A DNA stretch of 64,000 bases from Nocardia colli. Lineage in GTDB: Bacteria > Actinomycetota > Actinomycetes > Mycobacteriales > Mycobacteriaceae. The stretch lies in assembly GCF_008704205.1 (NCBI RefSeq), contig NZ_VXLC01000030.1, positions 1 through 64,000 of the forward strand. Reading direction: 5' to 3'. This document shows, one piece after another, positions 17,212 through 28,932 of this stretch (positions are counted from its first letter, which is position 1; every line of letters starts with the position of its first letter). Position numbers and translations under genes: made by a program. The notes under the pieces were generated by a model. The model did not search any database. It was not told the DNA's origin and saw nothing but the letters and a program-made list of their open reading frames with translations.

Positions 17212-18032
17212 CCGTGCCGGGTGCGTCGGACGATGGTCGCGCCGCGCACCGTGGTGATGATCGTGACCACCATGATCGTCAGCAACTGCATGATGTTCCA
17301 CGCGACCGGGTCTGGCGTCGGCTCGGCCTCCGCCAAATAGGCTGGCGCAGGCTGGGTTCGGACGAGCGGCAGCTGCGGTGTGACCGGCGCCGGTTCGGGC
17401 TCTGGCGCCGGCGCCTCGACCGGCGGCGCCTCGAAGACCGGTACCGCGAGCGCCGGCGGGGCGAGCAGCAGCGGCAGACCGGGGAACGGCGGCAGGATGT
17501 CGCGCGGCCACAGCAGGCAGACCAGTCCGCTGCCGGTAGCGGCGCTGCCGACCACCACGCTGCCGAGCGCGGACCCGCTGGAGCCCAGCAGGCCGTGCGA
17601 ACTGCCGGTCACCAGCCCGAGCAGAATCAGCGCGCCGCCGACCGCGACGCTGCCGGTGCACGCCGTCCGGACGTCGTCGGAGTCCGGATCGGGCAGTTGG
17701 ACCGAGCCTTCGAGCCCGAGCTGCGGCGCGGCCGCCGCATCGACCGGAGCGGGTGCGGGTCGACTGGCCGGCCCGAGACCTAGTGGTGCGCCCACACTTC
17801 CGCTGCCGGCCGATCCGTTCCCCGCGGACGCGCTGCTCGGACCGAGGCTCAACTCGTTCCCGGCGAACGCGCTCCCGGTATCGATCTGCGCCGGAGCCGC
17901 ACTGCCCGTGGCGATTTCGCCGATCGGCAGCCAGTCCGGCGGTACCGGGTCGGCGGCCGCGGACTGACCGGCGAGCAGCACCGCGGCGACGGGCAGCGCC
18001 GCCGCGATGACGAGTCCTCTGGTGTGTGCCAT
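17208..18032 (-). CDS. Exported Pro/Ala-rich membrane protein, function unknown
   Basis: 274 residues. An N-terminal signal peptide ends near Ala-Ser-Ala-Ala-Ala (residue about 27). A low-complexity Gly/Ser/Ala region follows, then a hydrophobic hairpin (about 130-175) rich in Gly/Ser, a proline-rich stretch (about 180-235) and a C-terminal transmembrane helix with an Arg-rich end. I do not recognise the family. It lies 46 bp downstream of the DUF4239 gene, possibly as the tail of the encapsulin/terpene operon. Confidence 0.7.
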   Translation of the reverse strand: MAHTRGLVIAAALPVAAVLLAGQSAAADPVPPDWLPIGEIATGSAAPAQIDTGSAFAGNELSLGPSSASAGNGSAGSGSVGAPLGLGPASRPAPAPVDAAAAPQLGLEGSVQLPDPDSDDVRTACTGSVAVGGALILLGLVTGSSHGLLGSSGSALGSVVVGSAATGSGLVCLLWPRDILPPFPGLPLLLAPPALAVPVFEAPPVEAPAPEPEPAPVTPQLPLVRTQPAPAYLAEAEPTPDPVAWNIMQLLTIMVVTIITTVRGATIVRRTRHG

Positions 18033-18078
18033 GCGCGCACATCCCTATCCGTAATCGATGATCGGGCAACGAGATTCG

Positions 18079-18852
18079 CTAGGTGATGTGCTGGAACCGG
18101 GACAGCGCGGAGGTGAAGGCGTCCTTCGGCACGATGTTCCCGCCGGAGAACGGCCGGTCGAGGCCGTAGATCGCGACGATCGCCGCGCCGACCACGATGC
18201 CGAGCAGCGCGGTCATCAGCAGGCTGCGTTTGGAGACGGCGACTCCGGAGAGCACCGCGGTGAACAACAGCAGGATGGTGGTGAACCACAAAGCGGTGTA
18301 AAGGAATCCGGGCATGCCGAGGTCGGCGTCCATCGACCGGTCGTGACGGGCCTGGGACACCGCCTCCAGCGCGGCGATCGCGCTGGCGCGCAGATCGGTG
18401 ACGTTGTCGTCCGTCGACTGGATCGCCATCACGTTGTCCCGCAACGTATCCAGGGTGTCCTGGGTGGACTGGCTCATCCGGCCCTCGTTGTCCATCTCCG
18501 GCCATTCCACGGTGACGACCTGTTCGGTGTAGTCGTGGACCAGCTTCTGGATCTGCTGATGTTCCGGCTCGGGCAGCGAGTGCGCGGTCCAGTAGACGTC
18601 GATGAGCGCCTTGGACTCCGCGATGGTGTGGTTGTGCGCGTTGTCGTACTGCTGCCAGCAGATCACCACCACGAAGGCGGCCACGGCCATGAAGAGGGTG
18701 TTGATCAGGTCGACCACCAGGGTGCCCGGCGCCTCTTCCTCGTCCTGGCGCCACGATTCCGGCCGCAGCCGGTCGCCGACCACGAAGATGATGACCGCAA
18801 CGATGCCGACGGCGACGGGCACCAGGATTTGCAGAATCAGCTCACTATCCAT
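18079..18852 (-). CDS. DUF4239 (bestrophin-like) membrane protein
   Basis: 257 residues. Four hydrophobic segments: an N-terminal pair (residues 5-25 and about 45-65) and a C-terminal pair (about 180-200 and 208-228), separated by a soluble helical region. This layout and the E-rich loop fit the DUF4239/bestrophin-like family. ATG 18852 is chosen over an ORF start 36 nt upstream because AAGAAAGG precedes it. Function is unknown. Position after the polyprenyl synthase suggests cotranscription with the terpene genes. Confidence 0.75.
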   Translation of the reverse strand: MDSELILQILVPVAVGIVAVIIFVVGDRLRPESWRQDEEEAPGTLVVDLINTLFMAVAAFVVVICWQQYDNAHNHTIAESKALIDVYWTAHSLPEPEHQQIQKLVHDYTEQVVTVEWPEMDNEGRMSQSTQDTLDTLRDNVMAIQSTDDNVTDLRASAIAALEAVSQARHDRSMDADLGMPGFLYTALWFTTILLLFTAVLSGVAVSKRSLLMTALLGIVVGAAIVAIYGLDRPFSGGNIVPKDAFTSALSRFQHIT

Positions 18853-18865
18853 GACGCGGCCTTTC

Positions 18866-19942
18866 TTAGGTGTTCCTCGAGACGACAACGTCTGCGATGT
18901 AGCGCAGTGCTTGGCTGACCGCGGCCGGGATGGGTGCGTCGTCGAGGGCGCGGTTGGCCTGCGCCCATCGGGTGCGGATCATTGCTTCGACGCGGGGTCG
19001 TGCGGTGGCGGTGAGGATTTCGCGGCAGGTGTCGGCCTGCCGATGGTCGAGTTCGGGATTGCCGAGCAGGCCGAGCAGTCGCGCGGACTGCGCGGGGGTC
19101 GCGTGTTCCAGGGCCAGCGCGACCAGTGCGGTGTGCTTGCCGTCGCGCAGGTCCTCCAGATCGGATTTGCCGGTGCGCGCGGGATCGCCGTAGACGCCGA
19201 GCAGATCGTCCTGCAACTGGAACGCCTCGCCGACCGGCGAGGCGTAGGCGGTGAGTGCCTCGCGCACCCCGCGGTGGGCACCGGCGAGCACCGCGCCGAG
19301 TTGCAGCGGGCGTTCGCAGGTGTAGGACGCGGTCTTGTACCGGATGATCTGCAGCGCGCGGCCCAGGTCGCGGGAGGGGCGCGCGGTGGTGATCAGGTCC
19401 AGGTACTGGCCGTACATGACGTCCGCGCGCATGCCGTCGAGCACCGTGAGCGCCTCGGTGAGCTGAGTGGCGGTCAGCTGTGCGGTGTGCAGCAATTCGG
19501 CCGACCAGACCATGGTCAGGTCGCCCAGGACGATGGCCGCATGCGCGCCGAACCGGTCCGGCTCGCGGCGATCCCGATACCGGTCGGCCAGCGCGCGATG
19601 CACGGTGGGGTGATCGCGGCGGGTGCGGCTGTTGTCGATGATGTCGTCGTGGATCAGCACGGCGGCGTGGAACAGTTCGAGCGAGGCCGCGGCCCGCACG
19701 ATCGACTGCGGGACGGGCATGCCGCCGCCGGCCGCGTGCCAGCCGAGGACGCAGAGCAGCGGGCGAATGCGCTTGCCGCCGGCGGACAGGAAGTCGAGCA
19801 CGGTGTCGGTGAGTTCGCCGGGTAACGCCGGTTCGGTGGTGGTGGCCTTGTCCCGCAGGAAGTGTTCGAGCGCGTCGTCCACCCTGGTCCGGATGGCGGC
19901 CAGGTCCACGGGGGTGGCCGGCTCGGCGTGCGCGGTGGTCAT
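18866..19942 (-). CDS. Polyprenyl diphosphate synthase (GGPP-synthase type)
   Basis: 358-residue trans-isoprenyl diphosphate synthase that chains IPP onto allylic diphosphates. First Asp-rich motif HDDIIDNS; second motif FQLQDDLLG, with Gly in place of the last Asp, as is common in actinobacterial members. GGKRIRP is the IPP-binding segment. Its start overlaps the ispG stop (ATGA). It may supply geranylgeranyl or farnesyl diphosphate, but chain length cannot be read with confidence. It is a possible encapsulin cargo by analogy with published family 2B systems. Confidence 0.88.
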   Translation of the reverse strand: MTTAHAEPATPVDLAAIRTRVDDALEHFLRDKATTTEPALPGELTDTVLDFLSAGGKRIRPLLCVLGWHAAGGGMPVPQSIVRAAASLELFHAAVLIHDDIIDNSRTRRDHPTVHRALADRYRDRREPDRFGAHAAIVLGDLTMVWSAELLHTAQLTATQLTEALTVLDGMRADVMYGQYLDLITTARPSRDLGRALQIIRYKTASYTCERPLQLGAVLAGAHRGVREALTAYASPVGEAFQLQDDLLGVYGDPARTGKSDLEDLRDGKHTALVALALEHATPAQSARLLGLLGNPELDHRQADTCREILTATARPRVEAMIRTRWAQANRALDDAPIPAAVSQALRYIADVVVSRNT

Positions 19943-21063
19943 GAGATCCCTTCCGCCGGTGCGTCTTCCAGCTCACTGGTCAGGGTGATGGCCTCAGCCA
20001 GCAGCGTTTCGACGATGAGGTGCTCGGGCACGGTGCGAATCACCTTGCCGCGGACGAAGATCTGGCCCTTGCCGTTGCCGGAGGAGACCCCGAGATCGGC
20101 CTCGCGGGCCTCGCCGGGACCGTTGACCACGCAGCCCATCACCGCGACCCGCAGCGGATGCGGGAACCCCTCGAACGCCGCCTCTACCTGCCCGGCCAGC
20201 CGGTGGATATCGACCTGGAGCCGGCCGCAGCCGGGGCAGGAGACGATCTCCAGCTTGCGCGGCCGCAGGCCGAGCGATTGCAGAATGTGACAGGCCGCCT
20301 TGACCTGATCGACCGGCGGCGCCGAGATGGACACCCGAATGGTGTCGCCGATCCCCTCGCCGAGCAGGATGGCGAACGCGACCGCCGATTTGATCGTGCC
20401 CTGGAACATCGGCCCGGCCTCGGTGACGCCGAGGTGCAGCGGATAGTCACAGCGTCGGGCGAGTAGCCGATTCGCCGCGATCATGGTGCGCGGGTCGTGG
20501 TGCTTGACCGCGATCTTGAGGTCGGTGAAGCCGTGCTCCTCGAACAGCGCGGCCTCCCAGAGCGCCGATTCGACCAGTGCCTCCGCGGTGGCGGAGCCGT
20601 GCTTGGCGAGCAACCGCGGATCGAGCGAGCCGGCATTGACCCCCACCCGGATCGGAACCCCTGCCGCCGCGGCGGCTTTCGCGATCTCACCGACGCGATC
20701 GTCGAATTGCTTGATATTGCCGGGGTTTACCCGCACCGCCGCGCACCCCGCGTCGATCGCGGCGAAGACGTAGCGCGGCTGGAAGTGGATGTCGGCGATC
20801 ACCGGCAGCGGGGAACGCGCGACGATGGCCGGCAATGCGGCCACGTCCTCGGTCGTCGGCACCGCGACCCGGACGATGTCGCAACCCGCGGCGGTGACCG
20901 CGGCGATCTGTTGCAGCGTGCCGTCGATATCGGCGGTGCGGGTGGTGGTCATGGTCTGGACGGAGATCGGTGCGCCGCCGCCGACCGGGACGCCGCCGAT
21001 GTCGAGCCGGCGGGTGCGGTGGCGCGGAGGCGCGGTCGGCAGGCCGAGATCACTGCTGGTCAT
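19939..21063 (-). CDS. ispG: 4-hydroxy-3-methylbut-2-enyl-diphosphate synthase
   Basis: MEP-pathway [4Fe-4S] enzyme (GcpE) that converts MEcPP to HMBPP. 374 residues with an N-terminal TIM barrel and the C-terminal cluster ligands in SCPGCGR and GCVVNGPGEARE. It is ATGA-coupled to ispH upstream and to the polyprenyl synthase downstream. Being embedded in a terpene cluster, it is probably a second, pathway-dedicated copy beside a housekeeping gene elsewhere. The window cannot confirm this. Confidence 0.93.
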   Translation of the reverse strand: MTSSDLGLPTAPPRHRTRRLDIGGVPVGGGAPISVQTMTTTRTADIDGTLQQIAAVTAAGCDIVRVAVPTTEDVAALPAIVARSPLPVIADIHFQPRYVFAAIDAGCAAVRVNPGNIKQFDDRVGEIAKAAAAAGVPIRVGVNAGSLDPRLLAKHGSATAEALVESALWEAALFEEHGFTDLKIAVKHHDPRTMIAANRLLARRCDYPLHLGVTEAGPMFQGTIKSAVAFAILLGEGIGDTIRVSISAPPVDQVKAACHILQSLGLRPRKLEIVSCPGCGRLQVDIHRLAGQVEAAFEGFPHPLRVAVMGCVVNGPGEAREADLGVSSGNGKGQIFVRGKVIRTVPEHLIVETLLAEAITLTSELEDAPAEGIS

Positions 21064-22009
21064 TGCAACCTCCGGACGTCGGGCGGCGGGGCGAAGGTGA
21101 TGTCCTCGACCGCCGTGACGTGTTCGCGAACGGTGAGCGGTCCCCAGGCGCGCAACGCCTCGAGCACCGCGTCGACGAGCACCGCCGGCGCGGAGGCGCC
21201 CGCGGACAGGCCGATGGTGTTCGCGGATTCGATCCACGCCGGAACGATCGCCGACGCGTCGTCGATGAGATAGGCCGGAACACCTTGGCGCTGAGCGACT
21301 TCCACCAGGCGCTGCGAGTTGGACGAATTCTCCGAGCCGATCACGAGCACGACGTCGCTCTGTCGCGCGACCGCCTCGACCGACTCCTGCCGGTTGGTGC
21401 TGGCGTAGCAGATGTCGGCGCTGCTCGGCCCGTGCAACTGCGGAAAGCGTTGGCGCAGTGCCTGAATGGTCTCCTCGGCCTCGTCCACCGACAGGGTGGT
21501 CTGGGTCAGATAGGCGACCCGGGTCTCGTCGGGAACCTGGAGCGCCGCGACCTCGGCCGGGCTGTCGATCACCAGGGTCACCTCGGGCGCCTCGCCCGCC
21601 GTGCCTTCGACCTCCTCGTGCCCGGCATGGCCGACCAGCACGACGGTGTTGCCGCGGGCGGCGTAACGCCGTGCCTCGGCATGCACTTTGGTGACCAGCG
21701 GGCAGGTGGCGTCGATCACCGTGAGCCCGCGTTCCTTCGCCTGCTCGTGCACGGCGGGGGAGACGCCGTGCGCGGAGAAGACGACCGTCGAACCCGGCGG
21801 CACCTCGTTGAGCTCCTCGACGAACACCGCGCCGCGTGCCGCCAGATCGGCGACCACGTGGGTGTTGTGCACGATCTGCTTGCGCACGTAGACCGGCGCT
21901 TCCCGATCCGGTGCGGCCAGCAAGCGTTCGACGGTGTCGATCGCCCGCTCGACGCCGGCGCAGAAAGACCTGGGCGCGGCCAGCAATACGGTTCTCCCGG
22001 GGGCGGTGG

Positions 22010-22013
<4 letters not shown>
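21060..22013 (-). CDS. ispH: 4-hydroxy-3-methylbut-2-enyl diphosphate reductase
   Basis: [4Fe-4S] reductase (LytB) that makes IPP and DMAPP from HMBPP. 317 residues; cluster cysteines in SFCAGVERAI (Cys18), DATCPLVTK and ICYASTNRQ, and substrate histidines in SAHGVSP and VGHAGHEEV. It overlaps the stop of the terpene cyclase and the start of ispG by 4 nt each. It probably supplies dedicated C5 units to the cyclase cluster. Confidence 0.94.
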
Positions 22014-24316
<2,303 letters not shown>

Positions 24317-24344
24317 GTCATCTCCTCACGGTCGAACTCGCAGC

Positions 24345-25367
24345 TCAGTGGTTCCGGCGCGAAACCAGGCCGGCCAGCACCATCAGGTCCGCGGCCGCGG
24401 CGGGGTCGGCCAGTGCCGCGATGGCCGCGCGCACTCGGTTGTCGGCGAGCTGCTGGGTGTTCTGCCGCCCGCCGGCCGACTCGACCAGCGCGGTGGCCCG
24501 AGCGATATCCATAGCCGCAGGATCGCGGTCGTACATGGTCGCCAGCTCGGCGGCCGCCGCGGTGCCGGAGCCGAGGGCCGAGACCACCGGTAGCGACATG
24601 GTGTGGCGGGCAAGGTCACTCGTCGGTTTGCCGGTGACCTGCGGATCACCCCAGATCCCGATCAGGTCGTCGACGAACTGGAAGGCCATGCCCAGTTCGC
24701 GCCCGAACGTGTCCATCGCCGACACGGTGGCCAGATCCGCCTGCGCGCACAGGGCCCCGAGCGCGCACGCGCAACCCATCAGCGCGCCGGTCTTGCCCAT
24801 GGCCATCCGCGCGTATTCCTCGACGTCGACGTGCCCACCGGACCGGAACCGGCAATCCTTGTGCTGGCCGTGGCACATCTCGATGACCGCCGATTCCAGC
24901 CTCGCCACGGCCGCCGTCGCCGTCCGGCCGGGCAAGCCGGTCACCAGGATTCGTCCCGCCAGGGCGTGCAGGGCGTCACCGAGCAACATCGCGTCGGGGA
25001 TGCCCCACACCGCCCACACGGCGGGCCTGCCGCGCCGGATCTGATCGGCGTCCATCACGTCGTCGTGCAGGAGCGTGAAATTGTGCACCAGTTCCACCGC
25101 GGCCGCGGCGGCGCGCGCGGCCCGTGGGGTGGCGCCGCACGCGACGGCCGCGCAGACGGTCAACGCCGGCCGCAGCGCCTTACCGCCCGGCTGCGGGGTC
25201 GCGGTGCCCTCGGCGTCCCACCAGCCGAGGTGGTAGCCGCCCATCAGGCACAGCGGCTCGGGTAAAGAGGAAACTGCCTCGCGCAGCACCGGATCGCACA
25301 TGGTGCGGGCGCTGGCCAGGATCTCTGTGGCCCGGTGGCTCGTCGCCGCCGAGGTGCTCTCGACCAT
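24345..25367 (-). CDS. Polyprenyl diphosphate synthase (FPP/GPP-type)
   Basis: 340-residue isoprenyl diphosphate synthase. IPP-site GGKALRP, first Asp-rich motif LHDDVMDAD, second FVDDLIG. It lies 28 nt upstream of the geosmin-type cyclase and most simply makes its FPP substrate. Start uncertain: ATG 25367 is reported, but GTG 25373 has better spacing to AGGGAAGG, and GTG 25379 is also in frame. A 133-nt gap separates it from the encapsulin gene. An N-terminal extension of about 20 residues precedes the conserved core. Confidence 0.88.
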   Translation of the reverse strand: MVESTSAATSHRATEILASARTMCDPVLREAVSSLPEPLCLMGGYHLGWWDAEGTATPQPGGKALRPALTVCAAVACGATPRAARAAAAAVELVHNFTLLHDDVMDADQIRRGRPAVWAVWGIPDAMLLGDALHALAGRILVTGLPGRTATAAVARLESAVIEMCHGQHKDCRFRSGGHVDVEEYARMAMGKTGALMGCACALGALCAQADLATVSAMDTFGRELGMAFQFVDDLIGIWGDPQVTGKPTSDLARHTMSLPVVSALGSGTAAAAELATMYDRDPAAMDIARATALVESAGGRQNTQQLADNRVRAAIAALADPAAAADLMVLAGLVSRRNH

Positions 25368-25500
25368 CAGCACATACACCTTCCCTAGCGGTGTCCCCGG
25401 CGCGCCGGAATCCGGTCGCCGAAGACCTGGGAACGCCGCGGCCGCTTGGTGTTTCGTGCCGCCGCGGCGTCGAAGACATCGAGGTCGCTGAGTGTCCTGG

Positions 25501-26919
25501 TCAGGCGGTCTGGCGGGCGACGAGGACGTTGTCGAGGATGCCGAGCGCGTCCGGGACGAGGATCGCCGCCGAGTAGTAGCAGCTCACCAGGTAGGAGATG
25601 ATCGACTGGTCATCGATGCCCTTGAACCGGACGTTGAGACTCGGCTCGTACTCGTCGGGCAGTCCGGCCTGGTGCAGGCCGATGACGCCCTGATCCTTCT
25701 CGCCCAGGCGCATGGCGATGATCGACGTGGTCTGGGTGCCGCTGACCGGAATCTTCCCGCAGGGGAAGATCGGCACGCCCCGCCAAGCCGGCACGCGGTG
25801 GCCGTCGACGTCGACCGGGTCCGGGTACAGGCCGCGCTTGCTACATTCGCGACCGAACGCGGCGATCGCTTTCGGGTGGGCCAGAAAGAGTTTCGTGCTG
25901 CGGCGCATGCTGAGCAGCTCGTCCATGTCGTCCGGGGTGGGCGGGCCGGACTCGGTGTAGATACGCTGCTTCAGATCGCAGTTGTTCAGCAACCCGAAAT
26001 CGGGGCTGTTGACCAGGTCGTATTCGCGGCGTTCGTAGAGCGCCTCGATGGTCAGCCGCAACTGCTGCTGGGTCTGGTTCATCGGATCGTTGAACAGGTC
26101 GGCGACGCGGGTGTGTACACGAAGCACGCTCTGCGCCAAGCTGAGCTCGTATTCGCGGGGGCTGGCGTCGTAATCGACGAACGTGCCGTCCAGTTCGGGT
26201 TCACCCTCGTGGCCCGAGGTGATCTGGATCGCCGCCTCGCCCTGCTTGTTCTGTGGCTGCGCGGCGGCGGCGGTCACCTGTGAAAGTTGCTCCCGAAGTG
26301 CTGGTGCATTGTCGAGTATGTCCTCCAGTGCCTGCCTCGGCATGACCAGCGTGGTGGTCTTGGTGACCGCCTTGACCGTGACCGGCCAAATGGCCGACGA
26401 GTCGGTGATGCACTCGTCGCCGAAGAAGTTACCGCCGGCCAGCATACCGAGCATGGTTTGCTCGCCGTATTCGCCGGAACCTATCTTGGCCAATTTACCG
26501 TGCACGATCAGTACGATCTGATTCATCTCGTTGCCGAATTCGGCTACGACCGTGCCCGGTTCGAGGTCGCGCTGCTCGAAACGGTCCGCCAGCGCGCGCA
26601 GGATGTCGTCGTCATCGACGTTGTGCAGCGCGCGCAGTTCACGCAGTTCCTGGGGAATGACCCGGGCCTGCGAGCCCTCGATGACGAACTCGATCTCGCC
26701 GTTGCCGAGGGTATGGGTGAGTCGGCGGTTCACCCGGTAGACGCCGCCGTTGACCTGTGTCCACGGCAACATCCTGGTCAGCCAGCGCGAGCTGATGCCC
26801 TGCATCTGGGGCTCGGATTTGGTGGTGGTCGCCAGCTGGTGCGCGGCTGCGGTACTCAGGCTCTTACGGCCGTTACCGTTACCATTGGTTTCGGTAGTAA
26901 CCGGCATTTCGATTGTCAT
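25501..26919 (-). CDS. Family 2B encapsulin shell protein (cNMP-binding domain fused to HK97-fold shell)
   Basis: 472-residue nanocompartment protein. A flexible Asn/Gly-rich N-terminus is followed by part of the HK97-type fold. A Crp-like cyclic-nucleotide-binding domain is inserted at about residues 100-215 (PGTVVAEFGNE, GNFFGDECI), then a linker and the rest of the shell fold (residues about 240-472; DFGLLNNCD, AWRGVPIFPCGKIP). Family 2B shells are known to associate with terpene cyclases and polyprenyl transferases, which is exactly the downstream content here. GAGGTGAGG precedes ATG 26919. The cNMP pocket suggests ligand control of the shell, but its occupancy is unknown. Confidence 0.9.
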   Translation of the reverse strand: MTIEMPVTTETNGNGNGRKSLSTAAAHQLATTTKSEPQMQGISSRWLTRMLPWTQVNGGVYRVNRRLTHTLGNGEIEFVIEGSQARVIPQELRELRALHNVDDDDILRALADRFEQRDLEPGTVVAEFGNEMNQIVLIVHGKLAKIGSGEYGEQTMLGMLAGGNFFGDECITDSSAIWPVTVKAVTKTTTLVMPRQALEDILDNAPALREQLSQVTAAAAQPQNKQGEAAIQITSGHEGEPELDGTFVDYDASPREYELSLAQSVLRVHTRVADLFNDPMNQTQQQLRLTIEALYERREYDLVNSPDFGLLNNCDLKQRIYTESGPPTPDDMDELLSMRRSTKLFLAHPKAIAAFGRECSKRGLYPDPVDVDGHRVPAWRGVPIFPCGKIPVSGTQTTSIIAMRLGEKDQGVIGLHQAGLPDEYEPSLNVRFKGIDDQSIISYLVSCYYSAAILVPDALGILDNVLVARQTA

Positions 26920-27320
26920 ATTTGATCCTCACCTCGAAATGGTCACCTCGGACGGCCGACGTTGGAATATCCGAATAGGTGATCGTTCAGATTCGGTGGT
27001 TGTGTACGGCGGGTCGGCAGGCTGCATGAAGCCCGCGGAAACAGCACTCGAGCGAATGTTGCTATATGACAGCGCATTTCAGACGATGTTGATGTTAAGC
27101 CGCGGGACCTGTTGGGCGCAGGGAATATTGGAATATTAGTCGTTATTATTCGGATGGTTACGACACGTGTTCGATTGGGACACCGGTGGATAACGCCATG
27201 GCCTCGGATAAGGAAAGTCCGGACAGATCGCCGACAAGTAGCTATCTTCCGGCCGCACAGCGCAACGGCGCCACCTGGGCAGGTGACGCCGTTGCTCGAA
27301 TGGCGGTGTTGCCGCGCGGA
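26920..27320. other. Non-coding gap: leader/promoter of the encapsulin operon
   Basis: About 400 bp with no convincing gene; the long plus-strand reading frame entering it is antisense to the permease. AT-richer than its surroundings. It holds a tandem GGAATATT pair at 27122-27137 and a third GGAATAT at about 26964. The right end contains the biuret-operon hairpin. It presumably carries the encapsulin promoter, but I could not place a convincing -10/-35. Confidence 0.5.
27263..27294 (-). terminator. Stem-loop downstream of the biuret operon
   Basis: CAACGGCG and CGCCGTTG arms plus inner CACCT/AGGTG give a 13-bp stem with one mismatch and a GGGC loop. It lies 27 bp past the permease stop. There is no U-tract, so it is a terminator-like or 3'-stabilising hairpin. 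Confidence 0.5.
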
Positions 27321-28916
27321 TTACCCGCCGGGCGCCTCCACCGCCGGTTCGGCGGGCGGCTCGGTCGCTTCCTCGGGAGTGCGCAACAGCGAGTAGCCGA
27401 GGCAGACGACGCCGAAGAACAGATACCCCAGCGCGACCTGTGGCGCGGCCGCCCAGTCCACCTCGGCGGCGTGGATCAGCCCGATCCAGCTGAGCGCCGC
27501 ACCGACCAGCGAGCCGAGTGCCGCAGCGATGAAACGCTTTTCGAGCACGAACGTCACCACGGCGCCGAGGACGAGGCCGGCCAGGACGGCACCGGAACCG
27601 AGCGTTTTCAGGCCGTCGTAGACGACTCCGGCCTGGCCGAGCGCATCGGCGCCGACCTTGTCCGCGGACGTGCCCGCCGCACTGAGCGCGTTATCGATCA
27701 AACCGACCGCCCACTCCGCGAGGTTCGGCAGCAGCGCCGCGACGACGGCGACCGCATGCACGCGCGGCACCGCTTGGAACGCCTGCGCACCGATCAGCAG
27801 CCCGATATAGAGCAGGATCGGCACGATGGCCGGAATCGGCAGCACGGTGGCGAGCAGCCCGAAAAGTCCGAGCAGGCACATCAATCCGATCACCGCGCCG
27901 CTGGCCAGCGAGTATCCGGTCCGCCCGCCCGCGTCCTTCCAGCCAGGATGGCCGATGTAGACCGCGGGCGGGAAGGGCGAGCCGAAACCCGATCCGATGA
28001 TCGCGCCGAAGCCGTCGGCGAGCAGCACGCTGCGCAGGTTGTAGTTGTCGCCGGCGGCCGCGGCGCTCTCCACATTGCTCATCGCCTCGGTGAAGTTGTA
28101 GACGCCCAGTGGAATTGCCGTCGCGAGCAGCGGAGCGAGGTTGCTCAATCCGTCGAAGAGCAGATCGATCCGCAGGTCGGGCAGCCCGAGCGCGATATCG
28201 TGCGCGGCCTTCGAGACGTCCGGCGCCGACATATAGCCGCCGATCCAGCCGATCGCGGTGCCGACCAGCAGCGCGACCAGGCCGACCGGAATGTTGCCCG
28301 GCAGCTTCACATCGGTGAAGAAGCCGATCAGGATGATGGCGAGCACCGGCAACCCGATCCAGGCGGCCTCCCACATCTGCGCGGCGGGCCGCATGGCGAT
28401 GAAGGTGATGGAGATGCCGGCCAGGGTGCCGAGCATGGCGGCCCGCGGGGTGATCCGGCGGATGAACGGACCGACGAACGCGCCGATCATCACGATGACG
28501 CCGATCATGAACGCCCAGGCCAGACCCGCCGCCCAGGCCTTCAGGGGATCGTTGGTCTTCAGATAGATCGGCAGCATGACCACGAACACGACGATGAACA
28601 TGTGCGGCACGCTCGGGCCGTACGGCAGCGCGGTCACCGTCGCGCGCCCTTCGCGACGGGCGAGGCGGCGCGCCAGCACCATGTAGTAGAGATTGCCGAG
28701 CACCAGGGCGACGCCCAACGCGGGTAGTACGGTGCCGAGCACATCGCCGCTCGGGATCTTGACCACCGCGATGGACAGGGTGGTGAGCGTGAGCACGTTC
28801 ACCAGGATGTTGAAGGCGAGCCCGAAGAAGGCATTGGTGTCGCCGCGGGTCCACCACGGGAGGGTAAGCGGGGCAACGGGTTCGGTTGCGTCGGTGATTT
28901 TCGTATCGACGGACAT
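27321..28916 (-). CDS. NCS2-family permease (putative biuret/purine-like substrate)
   Basis: 531-residue transporter with about 12-14 hydrophobic segments of the xanthine/uracil (NCS2) type. The substrate-site region reads FTEAMSNVESAAAAGD and is followed by GSGFGSPFPPAVYIGH. It closes the operon after biuret hydrolase (16-nt gap). Context suggests uptake of biuret, cyanuric acid, barbiturate or another N-rich compound. A generic purine permease is the alternative. Confidence 0.82.
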   Translation of the reverse strand: MSVDTKITDATEPVAPLTLPWWTRGDTNAFFGLAFNILVNVLTLTTLSIAVVKIPSGDVLGTVLPALGVALVLGNLYYMVLARRLARREGRATVTALPYGPSVPHMFIVVFVVMLPIYLKTNDPLKAWAAGLAWAFMIGVIVMIGAFVGPFIRRITPRAAMLGTLAGISITFIAMRPAAQMWEAAWIGLPVLAIILIGFFTDVKLPGNIPVGLVALLVGTAIGWIGGYMSAPDVSKAAHDIALGLPDLRIDLLFDGLSNLAPLLATAIPLGVYNFTEAMSNVESAAAAGDNYNLRSVLLADGFGAIIGSGFGSPFPPAVYIGHPGWKDAGGRTGYSLASGAVIGLMCLLGLFGLLATVLPIPAIVPILLYIGLLIGAQAFQAVPRVHAVAVVAALLPNLAEWAVGLIDNALSAAGTSADKVGADALGQAGVVYDGLKTLGSGAVLAGLVLGAVVTFVLEKRFIAAALGSLVGAALSWIGLIHAAEVDWAAAPQVALGYLFFGVVCLGYSLLRTPEEATEPPAEPAVEAPGG

Positions 28917-28932
28917 CGGTGGTTCCTGTTCG

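Noticed and set aside
27186..28727. 513-residue plus-strand frame over the NCS2 permease
   Set aside because: Composition (Arg/Asp/His/Gly-rich) and lack of motifs mark it as the antisense shadow of a well-supported membrane transporter gene.
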